Shown: positions 17,208 through 25,603, counted from the stretch's first letter. The stretch is DNA of 40,310 nt from CADEFX01 sp050260355 (GCA_050260355.1 JBLNBZ010000047.1:1-40310); one strand, 5' to 3'. Notes: generated from the letters alone by a model not told the origin. Made by a program: numbers and translations.

Positions 17208-17843
17208 TCAGGTGAAGGCGGCCGTCGTGACGGCACCGAAATGGCAGCCAGTGCCTGCCAGCACGAACAGGTGCCAGATGGCGTTCTGGTAGGGCAGACT
17301 CCGCCAGACGTGAAAGATCACCCCGATCGAGTAGAGGCTGCCCCCGACCGCCAGGAGGACGAGCGTGATCAGCGTCACCGAGCCGGCAAGCGGCGGCAGC
17401 ATGACGACGCCGGCCCAGCCGAGCGCCAGATAGAGCGGAATGGCGACGCGGTCCCACGTCGACGCCAGCAGGAGCTTGCCGGCGGCGCCGAGGAGGGCGA
17501 CCGACCACACCGAGAGGAGCAAAGCGTAGCCGCCGGCGCCTCCGATCTTGAGGAGGGCGAAGGGTGTGTAGGTGCCGGCGATCTTGAGGAATATGGCGGC
17601 ATGGTCGAGGCGGCGGAGGAGGCCTTGCCAGCGCGAGGCCTGGGCCAAATGATAGGCCGCGGAGAAACCCAGCATGGCGAGCATTGCAGCGCCGTAGATG
17701 GCAAGGGTCGCCGTAGATCCGGGCGGCAGATACGCCACTGCCGCGGCCAGCATGGCCGTGACCGCGACGAGCCCCGCCGTAACGCCGAGCACATGGATGA
17801 CGGCGTCGGCGATGCGCTCGCCCGAGGTGTAGACCGGTGCCAT
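17208..17843 (-). CDS. hemolysin III / PAQR family membrane protein
   Basis: A 211-residue seven-helix membrane protein of the YqfA/HlyIII (TrhA) branch of the PAQR superfamily. The metal-binding pattern is present: SAAYH in an early helix (His about 64), LDHAAIFLKIAGTYTPF in the middle and NAIWHLFVLAGTGCHF at the end, giving the conserved histidines. Bacterial members affect membrane lipid homeostasis; the older hemolysin label does not imply toxicity. No strong ribosome site is seen before the ATG at 17843, but family similarity starts there. It is the first gene of a minus-strand run of four membrane or envelope genes. Confidence 0.9.
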   Translation of the reverse strand: MAPVYTSGERIADAVIHVLGVTAGLVAVTAMLAAAVAYLPPGSTATLAIYGAAMLAMLGFSAAYHLAQASRWQGLLRRLDHAAIFLKIAGTYTPFALLKIGGAGGYALLLSVWSVALLGAAGKLLLASTWDRVAIPLYLALGWAGVVMLPPLAGSVTLITLVLLAVGGSLYSIGVIFHVWRSLPYQNAIWHLFVLAGTGCHFGAVTTAAFT

Positions 17844-18015
17844 GCGCAGGAAGACTAAGGCTGCGCGATCGAAAAGCCCAGGGCACGGCGGCGGTGCGAC
17901 GGCCGGCCCCGTCCGCGACGTGTGGGCGCAGCCTAGCGCGCTTCGAGCGTCGGCAGGGACGCCTCCGCTCTATCCGCGTGCGCGAGGCAGCGGCTTACGC
18001 TATTAGGAGCGCCGA

Positions 18016-18092
18016 GGCCCCGTAGCTCAGCTGGATAGAGCACCAGATTCCTAATCTGGGGGTCGCAGGTTCAAATCCTGCCGGGGTCGCCA
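18016..18092 (+). tRNA. tRNA-Arg (anticodon CCT), CCA encoded
   Basis: A complete cloverleaf: acceptor GGCCCCG / CGGGGTC (one G-U), D-arm GCTC-AGCTGGATA-GAGC, anticodon stem CCAGA / TCTGG with loop TTCCTAA giving anticodon CCT, variable loop GGGTC, T-arm GCAGG-TTCAAAT-CCTGC, discriminator G and an encoded CCA. The length is 77 nucleotides with CCA. It reads the AGG codon. Its 3' end borders the patchwork region 18.1-23.2 kb. Confidence 0.97.
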
Positions 18093-18112
18093 ACCGCGTA
18101 CTGTCCGGCCCG

Positions 18113-18153
18113 GAGACATGGGTGACAGATCATGCCTGAGACATGGGCGACGG
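18113..18153. repeat. two direct repeats resembling an insertion-sequence end
   Basis: The 16-base unit GAGACATGGGYGACRG occurs at 18113-18128 and again at 18138-18153, 25 bases apart. It starts about 20 bases after the tRNA. From memory it resembles terminal sequences of IS481/IS3-type elements in alphaproteobacteria, but no transposase lies beside it, so at most it is a relic. Confidence 0.35.
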
Positions 18154-18212
18154 GCACGCCGCGCACGCTGCTCGCCATGGCCGAGGGCGGAGGCAGCGTG
18201 GCAACTGTGCGC

Positions 18213-20444
18213 TCACGCAAGCGCCGGGTCCTCGCTATCAGCTCCCCGGAAATGCATTGCGGCAAAGCCGGGGCCTTCCGCAGCAACAATCTCGATCGGA
18301 TCCTCGATCAGCCGTGGCTTCATATCCTTATTCGGTACCAGGAGCGGCCTGTGGTCGAGCTTGGCGTCGCCGGGGTGCTTTTTGGGGTTCCATGCGTGCC
18401 ATTCTCTCGGCCCGGGAACCCGATCCAGGGCGATCGGATAGATCGTCAGCTTGTTCTTCTCGAACTTCATTCTCAGGAAATTCTTGTAGTCCTTGATGCC
18501 AAGCGCACTGAACGCATCCTGGTGCATACCGAGCAGCGACGCGATGACCCAATAGCAACCGAATATGAAGGCGCCGATCACTCCACCGACCAGGATGGAG
18601 GTCGCCGCTTGCGTCAGCGCCGTCACTCCGATGTAGAAGGCGTCTTGGCTGAGCTGTTGCGGGACGCACAGCCAGGTCTTCGCGGCACCTCCGGTCCAGT
18701 CGAAATTCCGCACGCAGTCACGCATGGCTCTTAGATTGGCATCCCCGTCATCGCCCGAGACGCTGCTCCCCTGCAGAATGCGGCCGCCAAACAGCTTCAA
18801 ATGGAGCATGCTGGCGCCGATGACGGGATTGAACAGCTTGAGGGTCAGGACGGTCGTGACCGCGCTGACGAACAGCAGCGCCGCGATGTGAAGGGCGAAA
18901 TGGATCGTGCCCAGAGTCAGCTTGATGGGGCCGTTCAGCCATTTCCACAGCTTGTGTTTCAGCCGTGTGTCCACATAGAAGATGAGGCCCACCCAAAGCC
19001 CGAGCAGCAGGAAGAAGAACGTGGGATTGGCTCGCGCTGTCGCGGCCAACGCCGCCCCGCTCGCGATATGAAGATCGAAGATGCTTTCCGAAGGCGCGGG
19101 GGCAAACTCTTTGGGAACGGACGTTCCGAAGATCCAGGCATAGAAAAAATAGACAAATCCAACCAGGACGGCGAAGCGCTTGTTGTGAAAGGGCAGCCAC
19201 AAATTCTTCAACGCCAGGATGCGGCTGCGCATCCTGGAGGGATAGAACTTCATGGCACGAAAGTGATAATCCGGCTCCGTCTCGACCTCGACGGCCAGTG
19301 ATCCCGTGTCGAGCAATGCCCTGCCGGACACCGTCGAATTCACCACAAGGTGCTTCTTCTGGTCGTGAGTCGGGTGGGCGAACGCGCCTCCTCCGCCAGC
19401 AACGATGAGTTGCAGCGGCGGCTTTCGTTCGGGCGAGCCTTTGTATTTGACGGATTGATATCGGCTGTAATGGTGCAGGTCCCCAGCGAGTATGGCGCAG
19501 ACGTCCCCCTTCTGGCGCGCCTCCTCGCAAATCCTCGTCAACGCTCTGTATGCGGGCTTGGTCCAGTCCGGGGCATGCAGAATGATGACGATCTTGGGGT
19601 TGTCCTTCTTGTCCATGCAGGTCTGGACGATGTCATGGAAGTAGCTGAGCTGGCCCGCGTCGATGCTATCGCCGAGCGCGACGTCGACACCCCAGATCCA
19701 CCAGTCGTGCGGCAGCTTGATTGCAAAGTAGCTTCGCTGCTGCGTGCAGCGCCACCCGCCTATTGTCTCGCTCTCGTAGCAGAATTGATGCGTGAAGGCC
19801 GAAAGGCCGTCGTACCAATCGTGATTGCCAGCGACGAAGAACAATTCCCGCGCTGGCTCCTGCACTCCCGTAAATGCCCAGTCATACGGGTTGACGCAGC
19901 GGGTCCGGTACTCGTCCAGGGTCGCGTTCGGATAGGCGAGGTCGCCCCCGAAGATGAGCATCTGGCCGGCCGGGAGGTTCAGTTTCTGGCGCCTGGTCGT
20001 GCCGGCTATCTCGAGGTTGCTGGCGGCGAGCACATAAGCCATGGCGTAGGTAGCCTCGAACCCATCACCGAGGTCGGCGATAAAGTCGACCCACATCGCC
20101 CCCGTCTCATCGAGCTGCAACTGCCTGGGACGCCGCTCCGGGTCGCGGTATCTGTCGTCGAACCTGGGATTATCCGGGTCCGCCTCAGGTGCAACGACGG
20201 TGCGCTCCCCGACGCCGAGCTTGCTGTAGTCGTGACGCCTAGCGAGCAGTGGTCCCTTATCGCCATCAACGACCTCTTGCATTGGTCGCTGGTCGGCATA
20301 CTCACCAATGGTGGTCGAGATCAGGGTGCGAACCGCGACCATGCCGAGCACAAGGGGGTCGAACCAATCGACCATCTGAGGCAGCTTGCCGCTGCGCAGT
20401 TGTCTGTTGAGATCTTCACCGTTCGAAATTTCGAGCTTCGCCAT
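18213..20444 (-). CDS. membrane-anchored calcineurin-like metallophosphoesterase
   Basis: A 743-residue protein combining a metallophosphoesterase domain with a long membrane region. Metal-site motifs of the calcineurin-like fold are seen in order: FIADLGDG (121-128), GGDLAYPN (166-173), GNHDW (206-210), ILHAPDW (288-294) and GDLHHYSRY (321-329). After about residue 420 come four or more hydrophobic segments (roughly 423-440, 475-491, 512-535, 615-640), then a polar C-terminal tail. No signal peptide is visible, so the catalytic part is probably cytoplasmic. Start 20444 is chosen for the G-rich ribosome site just upstream. The substrate is unknown; the size and architecture are unusual compared with common 250-400 residue family members. 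Confidence 0.85.
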   Translation of the reverse strand: MAKLEISNGEDLNRQLRSGKLPQMVDWFDPLVLGMVAVRTLISTTIGEYADQRPMQEVVDGDKGPLLARRHDYSKLGVGERTVVAPEADPDNPRFDDRYRDPERRPRQLQLDETGAMWVDFIADLGDGFEATYAMAYVLAASNLEIAGTTRRQKLNLPAGQMLIFGGDLAYPNATLDEYRTRCVNPYDWAFTGVQEPARELFFVAGNHDWYDGLSAFTHQFCYESETIGGWRCTQQRSYFAIKLPHDWWIWGVDVALGDSIDAGQLSYFHDIVQTCMDKKDNPKIVIILHAPDWTKPAYRALTRICEEARQKGDVCAILAGDLHHYSRYQSVKYKGSPERKPPLQLIVAGGGGAFAHPTHDQKKHLVVNSTVSGRALLDTGSLAVEVETEPDYHFRAMKFYPSRMRSRILALKNLWLPFHNKRFAVLVGFVYFFYAWIFGTSVPKEFAPAPSESIFDLHIASGAALAATARANPTFFFLLLGLWVGLIFYVDTRLKHKLWKWLNGPIKLTLGTIHFALHIAALLFVSAVTTVLTLKLFNPVIGASMLHLKLFGGRILQGSSVSGDDGDANLRAMRDCVRNFDWTGGAAKTWLCVPQQLSQDAFYIGVTALTQAATSILVGGVIGAFIFGCYWVIASLLGMHQDAFSALGIKDYKNFLRMKFEKNKLTIYPIALDRVPGPREWHAWNPKKHPGDAKLDHRPLLVPNKDMKPRLIEDPIEIVAAEGPGFAAMHFRGADSEDPALA

Positions 20445-20918
20445 TTCGCCAGTCCCCCCGGCAAATCGACTTGGCAATGAGGGAATAACTGCAAGCGAGT
20501 TTGGTCACACCGCCCTATCGGTGTCACTAGTTTGGACGGCTCGTGGGCGGAATCGGGAACCGGGGATACTCGCCAGACACACCCTGCTCAACGGAGGCTC
20601 TTGCCGTTCAGGCGCAGAAATATCCGCGCTTGCTCGCCCTTGCGATAGAGCTTGGCGTCGGGCTTGCGTCTTGCTCTCGTGTGCATCGTGAGCGGCGGGC
20701 TTGATGCGGGCGAGGGCCGCATCTGCGGCGGGGGCGCCCTAACTTAAGGGTTTTCCCCAAGCACAACTCAGCAGAAAACCACGTGGCAGAGAGGCCGCTC
20801 TGCGGGGTAGGTTTGGAAGCTGCAGTCTCGAGGGCTGTAGTCTCAGGGTTGGGCAGCGCGCCCGCACAGCCGCATCAGGAGCAAACGACCTAGCGTCGAA
20901 CGATAGGGAGACGCGACC
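20445..20918. other. intergenic region with a probable transposase remnant
   Basis: This 474-base gap lies between divergent genes. Apart from the remnant listed separately it has an inverted repeat, ACCG-ccctat-CGGT (20510-20523), and no credible complete gene. An AGGGAG ribosome site for the DUF3302 gene lies at its right end. Confidence 0.5.
20588..20730 (-). pseudogene. possible IS5-like transposase fragment, frameshifted
   Basis: Read on the minus strand, one frame gives HDAHESKT and the next frame continues KPDAKLYRKGEQARIFLR before a stop at 20588. Joined by one frameshift this resembles the T-(H/S)-x-S-K-T-D-P-D-A-(K/R)-L-Y-R-K-G segment common in IS5-type transposases. Only about 40 codons are left and nothing else of the element is recognisable. 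The call is from memory of the motif. Confidence 0.35.
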
Positions 20919-21386
20919 ATGCTCCGTCGATACCTTCGACGACTTAGCGAAAGCAGGTTCTGGCTCAGCAGATGGCTTGTCTCCTTGACCTTGCTGGTCG
21001 CGGTGCTCGTTGGCGCGCTGGTGTTCGTTGCCGCCAAAGCCGACTTCGATACCGTGCTCAACTACGTCGCACTGGCATTGCTGATCTTCGTAGTCATCAC
21101 GCTCTTCTATGGGATTATTGCAATCCACGATGTGCCATACGAGATCGCCAAGCATCGCGATCACCCGCATCAGGATGCCATTCACGCTGCGGGCTGGGTG
21201 AGCCTATTCACCCTTCACGTTATTTGGCCGTTCCTTTGGATCTGGGCAATGATTTACCGCCCTGATCGTGGATGGGGCTTCGAAAGCAAGTCGACGAACG
21301 ATCTCGGTGCGCAGCGCGAGGGGTTTGATCAGCTTCGGCGTCGCGTCGAGGAATTGGAAAAGCGCTCTGAGTCAAGGGTCCACTGA
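20919..21386 (+). CDS. yiaW: DUF3302 inner-membrane protein, YiaW-like
   Basis: A 155-residue protein whose core (FDTVLNYVALALLIFVVITLFYG..., then IHDVPYEIAKHRDHPHQDAIHAAGWVSLFTLHVIWPFLWIWA) closely follows Escherichia coli YiaW (DUF3302), including the HPHxDAIHxAGWVSLFTLHVIWPFLWIWA stretch. It has an extra N-terminal hydrophobic segment of about 45 residues absent from the E. coli protein as I recall it, and a coiled-coil-like C-terminus (REGFDQLRRRVEELEKR). AGGGAG precedes the ATG. Its stop codon overlaps the start of the YiaV-like gene (TGATG), so the two are translationally coupled and probably form one complex. The function of the pair is not established. Confidence 0.9.
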   Translation: MLRRYLRRLSESRFWLSRWLVSLTLLVAVLVGALVFVAAKADFDTVLNYVALALLIFVVITLFYGIIAIHDVPYEIAKHRDHPHQDAIHAAGWVSLFTLHVIWPFLWIWAMIYRPDRGWGFESKSTNDLGAQREGFDQLRRRVEELEKRSESRVH

Positions 21387-22540
21387 TGGAGCTTCTGCTC
21401 ATATTGACCTACAGCGCTATATGCGTCGCGATATTCAAGATTTTCAATATCCCGATAAACAAGTGGACGTTGCCGACGGCGGCCTTGGGCGGAATATTTC
21501 TCATCGGTGCCATTCTCCTGATAATGAACTACAACCACCCTTTTACAAAGAATGCCCGCATTTATTTCACGACCACGCCGATAATTCCTGACGTCAAGGG
21601 GCGTGTGATCGATGTGCCAGTGAAGGCCAACGAGCTGCTCAAGGCGGGGGATACGTTGTTCCGCATAGATCCCCAGCACTACGAATACGAGGTGGAGCAA
21701 CGGCGAGCGACCCTTGTCGAGGCCGAGCAGAACGTTTTGCAGCTGAAGGCCGCCTACGAATCCGCACTCGCAGCGTCGGAAGGAGCCACAGCGCAAAGAG
21801 ATACCGCGAAAAAAGCGTTCGACCGGTTCAACGAGGGCAACGAGAGCGCGCGGGCCGCCGGCCGCGCCTTCCCCTTCTCGGTGGCTGATGTCGAGAACCG
21901 CCGTGGAGCCTATCTGGCTGCCGAAGGCGCAATGCAAGCCGCGGTGGCGCGGGCCGACCAGGCGCGCATCACCTATCAGTCGCAGATTGGGGGCATACAT
22001 ACCTCCGTGGCGCGCCTGCGGGCAGAGCTGAGGGATGCGACATACGATCTGGAGCTCACTACGGTGCGGGCGCCGGGTCCTGGCTTTGTTACGCAGATGG
22101 CATTGCGGCCGGGCATGTATCTGGTCCCGGCACCGTTCAGGCCCGCAATGGTCTTCGTGAACGTCGAAGAACGGCGGCTGGCAGCCGGCTTCCAGCAAAA
22201 CGCACTGTTGAGGGTCAGGCCGGGCGATGAAGCAGAAGTCGCATTCGACGCAGCGCCTGGCCGCGTATTCAAAGGAAAGGTAAGGTACGTAATCGACGTC
22301 ATCGCGAGCGGACAGTTGCAGGCCAGCGGTGCACTACAGGAAATTGGGGCAGCAGCGAACGATGGGCGCGCGATCGCGATCATCGATCTCAACGATGATG
22401 TGTCCTCATACAAGTTTCCCGGAGGGGCGGCCGCTCAGGTAGCCGTATATACGACCTATTGGCACCACTTCGCCATCATTCGACGAATACTTTTACGGAT
22501 GCGTAGTTGGCAGAACTATGTCTTCCTCGAGGGACATTGA
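21386..22540 (+). CDS. yiaV: HlyD-family membrane fusion protein, YiaV-like
   Basis: A 384-residue periplasmic adaptor-like protein. Two N-terminal transmembrane helices include a segment very close to E. coli YiaV (WTLPTAALGGIFLIGAILLIMNYNHPFT). Next comes a lipoyl/barrel-sandwich half motif (PDVKGRVIDVPVKANELLKAGDTLFRID), a long helical hairpin (about 100-215), the returning half (LTTVRAPGPGFVTQMALRPGMYLVP) and a beta-barrel domain. The C-terminus VYTTYWHHFAIIRRILLRMRSWQNYVFL is characteristic of the YiaV/YibH branch. Partner efflux pump genes are not adjacent. In E. coli the order is yiaV then yiaW; here it is reversed. Start overlap with the preceding gene supports coupling. Confidence 0.9.
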   Translation: MELLLILTYSAICVAIFKIFNIPINKWTLPTAALGGIFLIGAILLIMNYNHPFTKNARIYFTTTPIIPDVKGRVIDVPVKANELLKAGDTLFRIDPQHYEYEVEQRRATLVEAEQNVLQLKAAYESALAASEGATAQRDTAKKAFDRFNEGNESARAAGRAFPFSVADVENRRGAYLAAEGAMQAAVARADQARITYQSQIGGIHTSVARLRAELRDATYDLELTTVRAPGPGFVTQMALRPGMYLVPAPFRPAMVFVNVEERRLAAGFQQNALLRVRPGDEAEVAFDAAPGRVFKGKVRYVIDVIASGQLQASGALQEIGAAANDGRAIAIIDLNDDVSSYKFPGGAAAQVAVYTTYWHHFAIIRRILLRMRSWQNYVFLEGH

Positions 22541-22613
22541 GAGTGGTGTCGCGTGCCGAGTAATAGAGGAAGCCGGCAAGCGACTGCGCTGGAGACGCAG
22601 GTTGACAGCAGAA

Positions 22614-22868
22614 TTACTTCTTCGCTTTGGGCAGGAATCCAGGCGAGTGCTCGAGCCTGTATTTGACGCGCTCCTTTGCGAGGCGCCGGCAAGTGTCAGC
22701 CCAGTCCTTTCTTGTCATATGGGTCGCGGCATCCCAGGCTTGCATGCACGAGGCGAAATACTCGTCATGCAGCTTGCGAAACTCGGTCGATGAAGCGTCC
22801 TGGGCAGATGCGCCCGCCATGCCTGCAACAATCAACGACAACAAACCCGCCAGCAACGGATTGTGCAT
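22614..22868 (-). CDS. small secreted protein of unknown function
   Basis: An 84-residue protein with a convincing signal peptide, MHNPLLAGLLSLIVAGMAGASAQ (cleavage after about residue 22), leaving a mature chain of some 60 residues that is charged and helical, with two cysteines (CMQAW and TCRRL, 18 residues apart) that could form one disulfide. I do not recognise a family. GGAG lies 9 bases before the ATG; the longer open frame upstream lacks a signal peptide and is rejected as the start. It is convergent with the YiaV-like gene. Confidence 0.7.
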   Translation of the reverse strand: MHNPLLAGLLSLIVAGMAGASAQDASSTEFRKLHDEYFASCMQAWDAATHMTRKDWADTCRRLAKERVKYRLEHSPGFLPKAKK

Positions 22869-23278
22869 AGAGAGCTCCGATTGCAGAGAAGCTAGCGAGG
22901 GTTTCACAATGGCTTGCCATTGCACATCGGGAGTTGTCCGGATTTTCAGCGGCGAATGCCCTGAGGGGCCAGGCCGCCGCGGCTGGCTGTAAGCACGCGA
23001 CAAGCCGCGCCGCCGGGCAACCTGCTCGATGCCAGGACCGCGCCATGGCGGATAGCACCGATGTCACGATCGGTCGCTGGGCCAAGCTGCCCGCCTGATC
23101 CGCCGGCAACGGAGCAGCCCATTGACCGGACAGGCTCAGTGTTAACGCCCTGCAAATATCCGGGAAAGCGTTGATATACAACCGAGCCCGAGAGAGCGCA
23201 GCGTCACGTTGGTGGGCAGCATCGACAAGCGCCGAAGCGAACGCTTCCCAAGGCTCCAACACATATACGGAGCAGTCA
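22869..23278. other. divergent intergenic region before the DUF3141 operon
   Basis: This 410-base region separates the small secreted protein gene from the acyl-phosphate operon. It holds a promoter-like TTGACC...TTAACG pair near 23123-23144 with a 16-base spacer, and a partial dyad GTTGATATACAAC (23171-23183) that only half resembles an FNR/FixK site. No gene is seen. Confidence 0.4.
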
Positions 23279-25561
23279 ATGGATGACGCGTCGGTATTCA
23301 CCGGGGCTAGCGCGGTGGCTGCGCGCTGGGCAACCGGCGCCACGCGGGATGCGTGGGACTACTGGATCGATGCGTGCCAGCGCGGGGTGCTTTTCCTCGA
23401 CGTGCTGCACAAGCGCGGCGAGCGCTACCAGGAGCATGCCGCCAAGGCGGTGCCGCACGTCCTGAAGTTCGGCTGTTCACTCGTCATGGACGGGCGCAAG
23501 TTGCCGCGGCCAGTGAACTACGCACTGGTACAAATCATTTCGCCCGAGGGTGTCGAGATCGACTCACACAAGCGTCCATTTGTCGTTGTCGATCCGCGCG
23601 CTGGGCACGGTCCCGGCATCGGCGGTTTCAAGTCGGACAGCGAGATCGGAGTTGCATTCAAGGCCGGGCACCCCTGCTATTTCATAGGCTTCCTGCCCGA
23701 GCCTTGGCCCGGGCAGACGATCGAGGACATTGCGCACGCTGAGGCGGCATTCCTCGAGCGCGTGATCGCGATGCACCCCGATGCGGAGGGCAAGCCGGCT
23801 GTCATAGGCAATTGCCAGGCCGGATGGGCGGTCATGCTGGTGGCGGCCCTGCGGCCGGAGCTCTTCGGCCCGATCATCGTCGCGGGCTCGCCGCTCTCCT
23901 ACTGGGCGGGAGTGCGCGGCCACAATCCGATGCGCTACACGGGCGGGCTCCTCGGCGGAAGCTGGCCGGCGGCGCTGATGGGTGACCTCGGCAACGGCCG
24001 GTTCGATGGGGCGTGGCTGGTCAACAACTTCGAGAATCTCAACCCTGCCAACACCTTGTGGACTAAGCATTACAACCTTTATTCGAAGATTGACACCGAA
24101 CCGCCGCGATATCTGGAATTCGAGCAGTGGTGGGGCGGCCATGTCCTGCTCAACGCCGCCGAGATGCAGTTCATCGTCGACGAGCTGTTCGTCGGCAACA
24201 AGCTGGCGGCAGCGGAGATCGTAGCGCGCGACGGCACCCGCATCGACTTGCGCAACATTCGCTCGCCGATCGTCGTCTTCTGCTCCAAGGCTGACAACAT
24301 CACGCCGCCGCCGCAGGCCTTGGATTGGATCCTCGATCTGTACGAGAGCGTCGATGACATTCGGGCGCACGGTCAGACGATTGTCTACGCGGTGCACGAG
24401 TCGATCGGCCATCTCGGCATCTTCGTCTCGACCTCCGTGGCGAAGAAGGAGCATGGCGAGTTCGCAAGCAACATCGATCTCATCGACGTGCTGCCGCCGG
24501 GTCTCTACGAGGCGGTGATGATACCCAAGGACCAGGGCGATGCGTCGGCCGATCTGATTGGCGGCGACTATCTCGTGCGCTTCGAAGCCCGAACCCTCGA
24601 TGACATCCGGGCTCTGGGCGGCAATGACGAGGAAGATGAGCGAGAGTTCGCAACCGCCGCTCGCGTGTCCGAGATCAATCTCGGTCTTTACCGCACGTGC
24701 GTGCAACCCTGGGTGCGCGCCTGGGCGAACGATGGCTCTGCAAAGTGGATGCGCCGGTTCCACCCGCTGCGCCTGCAGTACGAGATGTTCTCGCAGGCCA
24801 ATCCGTTCATGCGGCCCCTGTTGAGCTGCGTGGAGGATGTGCAGGAGAATCGCCGGCCGATCGCGAGCAGCAATGTCTTCTGGCAGGCGCAGAAACAGGT
24901 CGCGGAGGCGATCGAGCAATCCTTGGACGCCTATCGTGATGTACGCGACCATATGGCCGAGGCCTGGTTCCATGCGGTCTACGGCTCGCCATTCGTACAA
25001 GCCATGGTCGGTCTCAAAGCGTCCGACGCGAGTGCGCGCCGAGGGCCTGGAAAAGACTCCTCACACGCCGCTGCAGTGGCCCGTCGTATCGAGGAGCTGA
25101 GAGCGGACATCCCCAAAGGGGGGCCGCGGGAGGCGATTCTGCGCGCCCTTCTCTACATTCGCTTGCCGGAGAGCCAGGTCGACGAGCGCGGCTTCAATCT
25201 GCTGCGGCGTGCGCGCGAAGAGGCCGGAGACGGGCTCTCGCTTGCAGAGTTCAAGCGGCTGGTGCGCGAGCAGTTTTTCATGCTGCTGCTCGACGAGCGC
25301 CGCTCCGTCGAGGCAATCCCCGCCATGCTCGCCAAAGGTCCCGACCTCGCTTCGCGCATGGCGGGCAATCTGCGTCGGCTAATCGACGCGGTCGGCTTGC
25401 GCAGCAGCCTGTCCAAGGCCCGTCTGGCGGAAATCGAAGAGCTCATCGAAGGCAGCGCCAGCAGCAAAAGCGAGACATCCAGTATTGCCGGCCGGGAGAG
25501 ACGGCTGGTGGAACCTGTTCGACCGGCAAAGTCCCAGACGGCCGCGAGGTCGAAGGACTAG
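23279..25561 (+). CDS. DUF3141 family PhaC-like alpha/beta hydrolase
   Basis: A 760-residue protein of the DUF3141 family, distantly related to polyhydroxyalkanoate synthase. The alpha/beta-hydrolase core (about 80-400) shows a PhaC-like catalytic triad: nucleophile Cys179 in IGNCQAGWA (PhaC uses G-x-C-x-G-G), Asp339 in FCSKADNITPPP and His378 in SIGHLGIF. The C-terminal 350 residues, largely helical, have no recognised domain. A cysteine nucleophile suggests handling of hydroxyacyl-thioesters, as synthase, thiolytic depolymerase or acyltransferase. Start 23279 has GGAG 8 bases upstream. It heads a five-gene operon with phosphotransacylase, acetate kinase and FabI, pointing to short-chain acyl metabolism. 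The exact activity is undetermined. Confidence 0.88.
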   Translation: MDDASVFTGASAVAARWATGATRDAWDYWIDACQRGVLFLDVLHKRGERYQEHAAKAVPHVLKFGCSLVMDGRKLPRPVNYALVQIISPEGVEIDSHKRPFVVVDPRAGHGPGIGGFKSDSEIGVAFKAGHPCYFIGFLPEPWPGQTIEDIAHAEAAFLERVIAMHPDAEGKPAVIGNCQAGWAVMLVAALRPELFGPIIVAGSPLSYWAGVRGHNPMRYTGGLLGGSWPAALMGDLGNGRFDGAWLVNNFENLNPANTLWTKHYNLYSKIDTEPPRYLEFEQWWGGHVLLNAAEMQFIVDELFVGNKLAAAEIVARDGTRIDLRNIRSPIVVFCSKADNITPPPQALDWILDLYESVDDIRAHGQTIVYAVHESIGHLGIFVSTSVAKKEHGEFASNIDLIDVLPPGLYEAVMIPKDQGDASADLIGGDYLVRFEARTLDDIRALGGNDEEDEREFATAARVSEINLGLYRTCVQPWVRAWANDGSAKWMRRFHPLRLQYEMFSQANPFMRPLLSCVEDVQENRRPIASSNVFWQAQKQVAEAIEQSLDAYRDVRDHMAEAWFHAVYGSPFVQAMVGLKASDASARRGPGKDSSHAAAVARRIEELRADIPKGGPREAILRALLYIRLPESQVDERGFNLLRRAREEAGDGLSLAEFKRLVREQFFMLLLDERRSVEAIPAMLAKGPDLASRMAGNLRRLIDAVGLRSSLSKARLAEIEELIEGSASSKSETSSIAGRERRLVEPVRPAKSQTAARSKD

Positions 25562-25603
25562 TGGTGCGCTGGTCAGGCAACTTGCAACCATAGAGTGACC
25601 GCC

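Noticed and set aside
18016..18092. Duplicated tRNA 3' end as an att site for an island
   Set aside because: No second copy of the T-arm and acceptor sequence was noticed elsewhere in the window, so an attachment site cannot be marked.
23171..23183. GTTGATATACAAC as an FNR/FixK site ahead of the DUF3141 operon
   Set aside because: Only the left half TTGAT fits the TTGAT-N4-ATCAA consensus; the right half does not, so it cannot be called.
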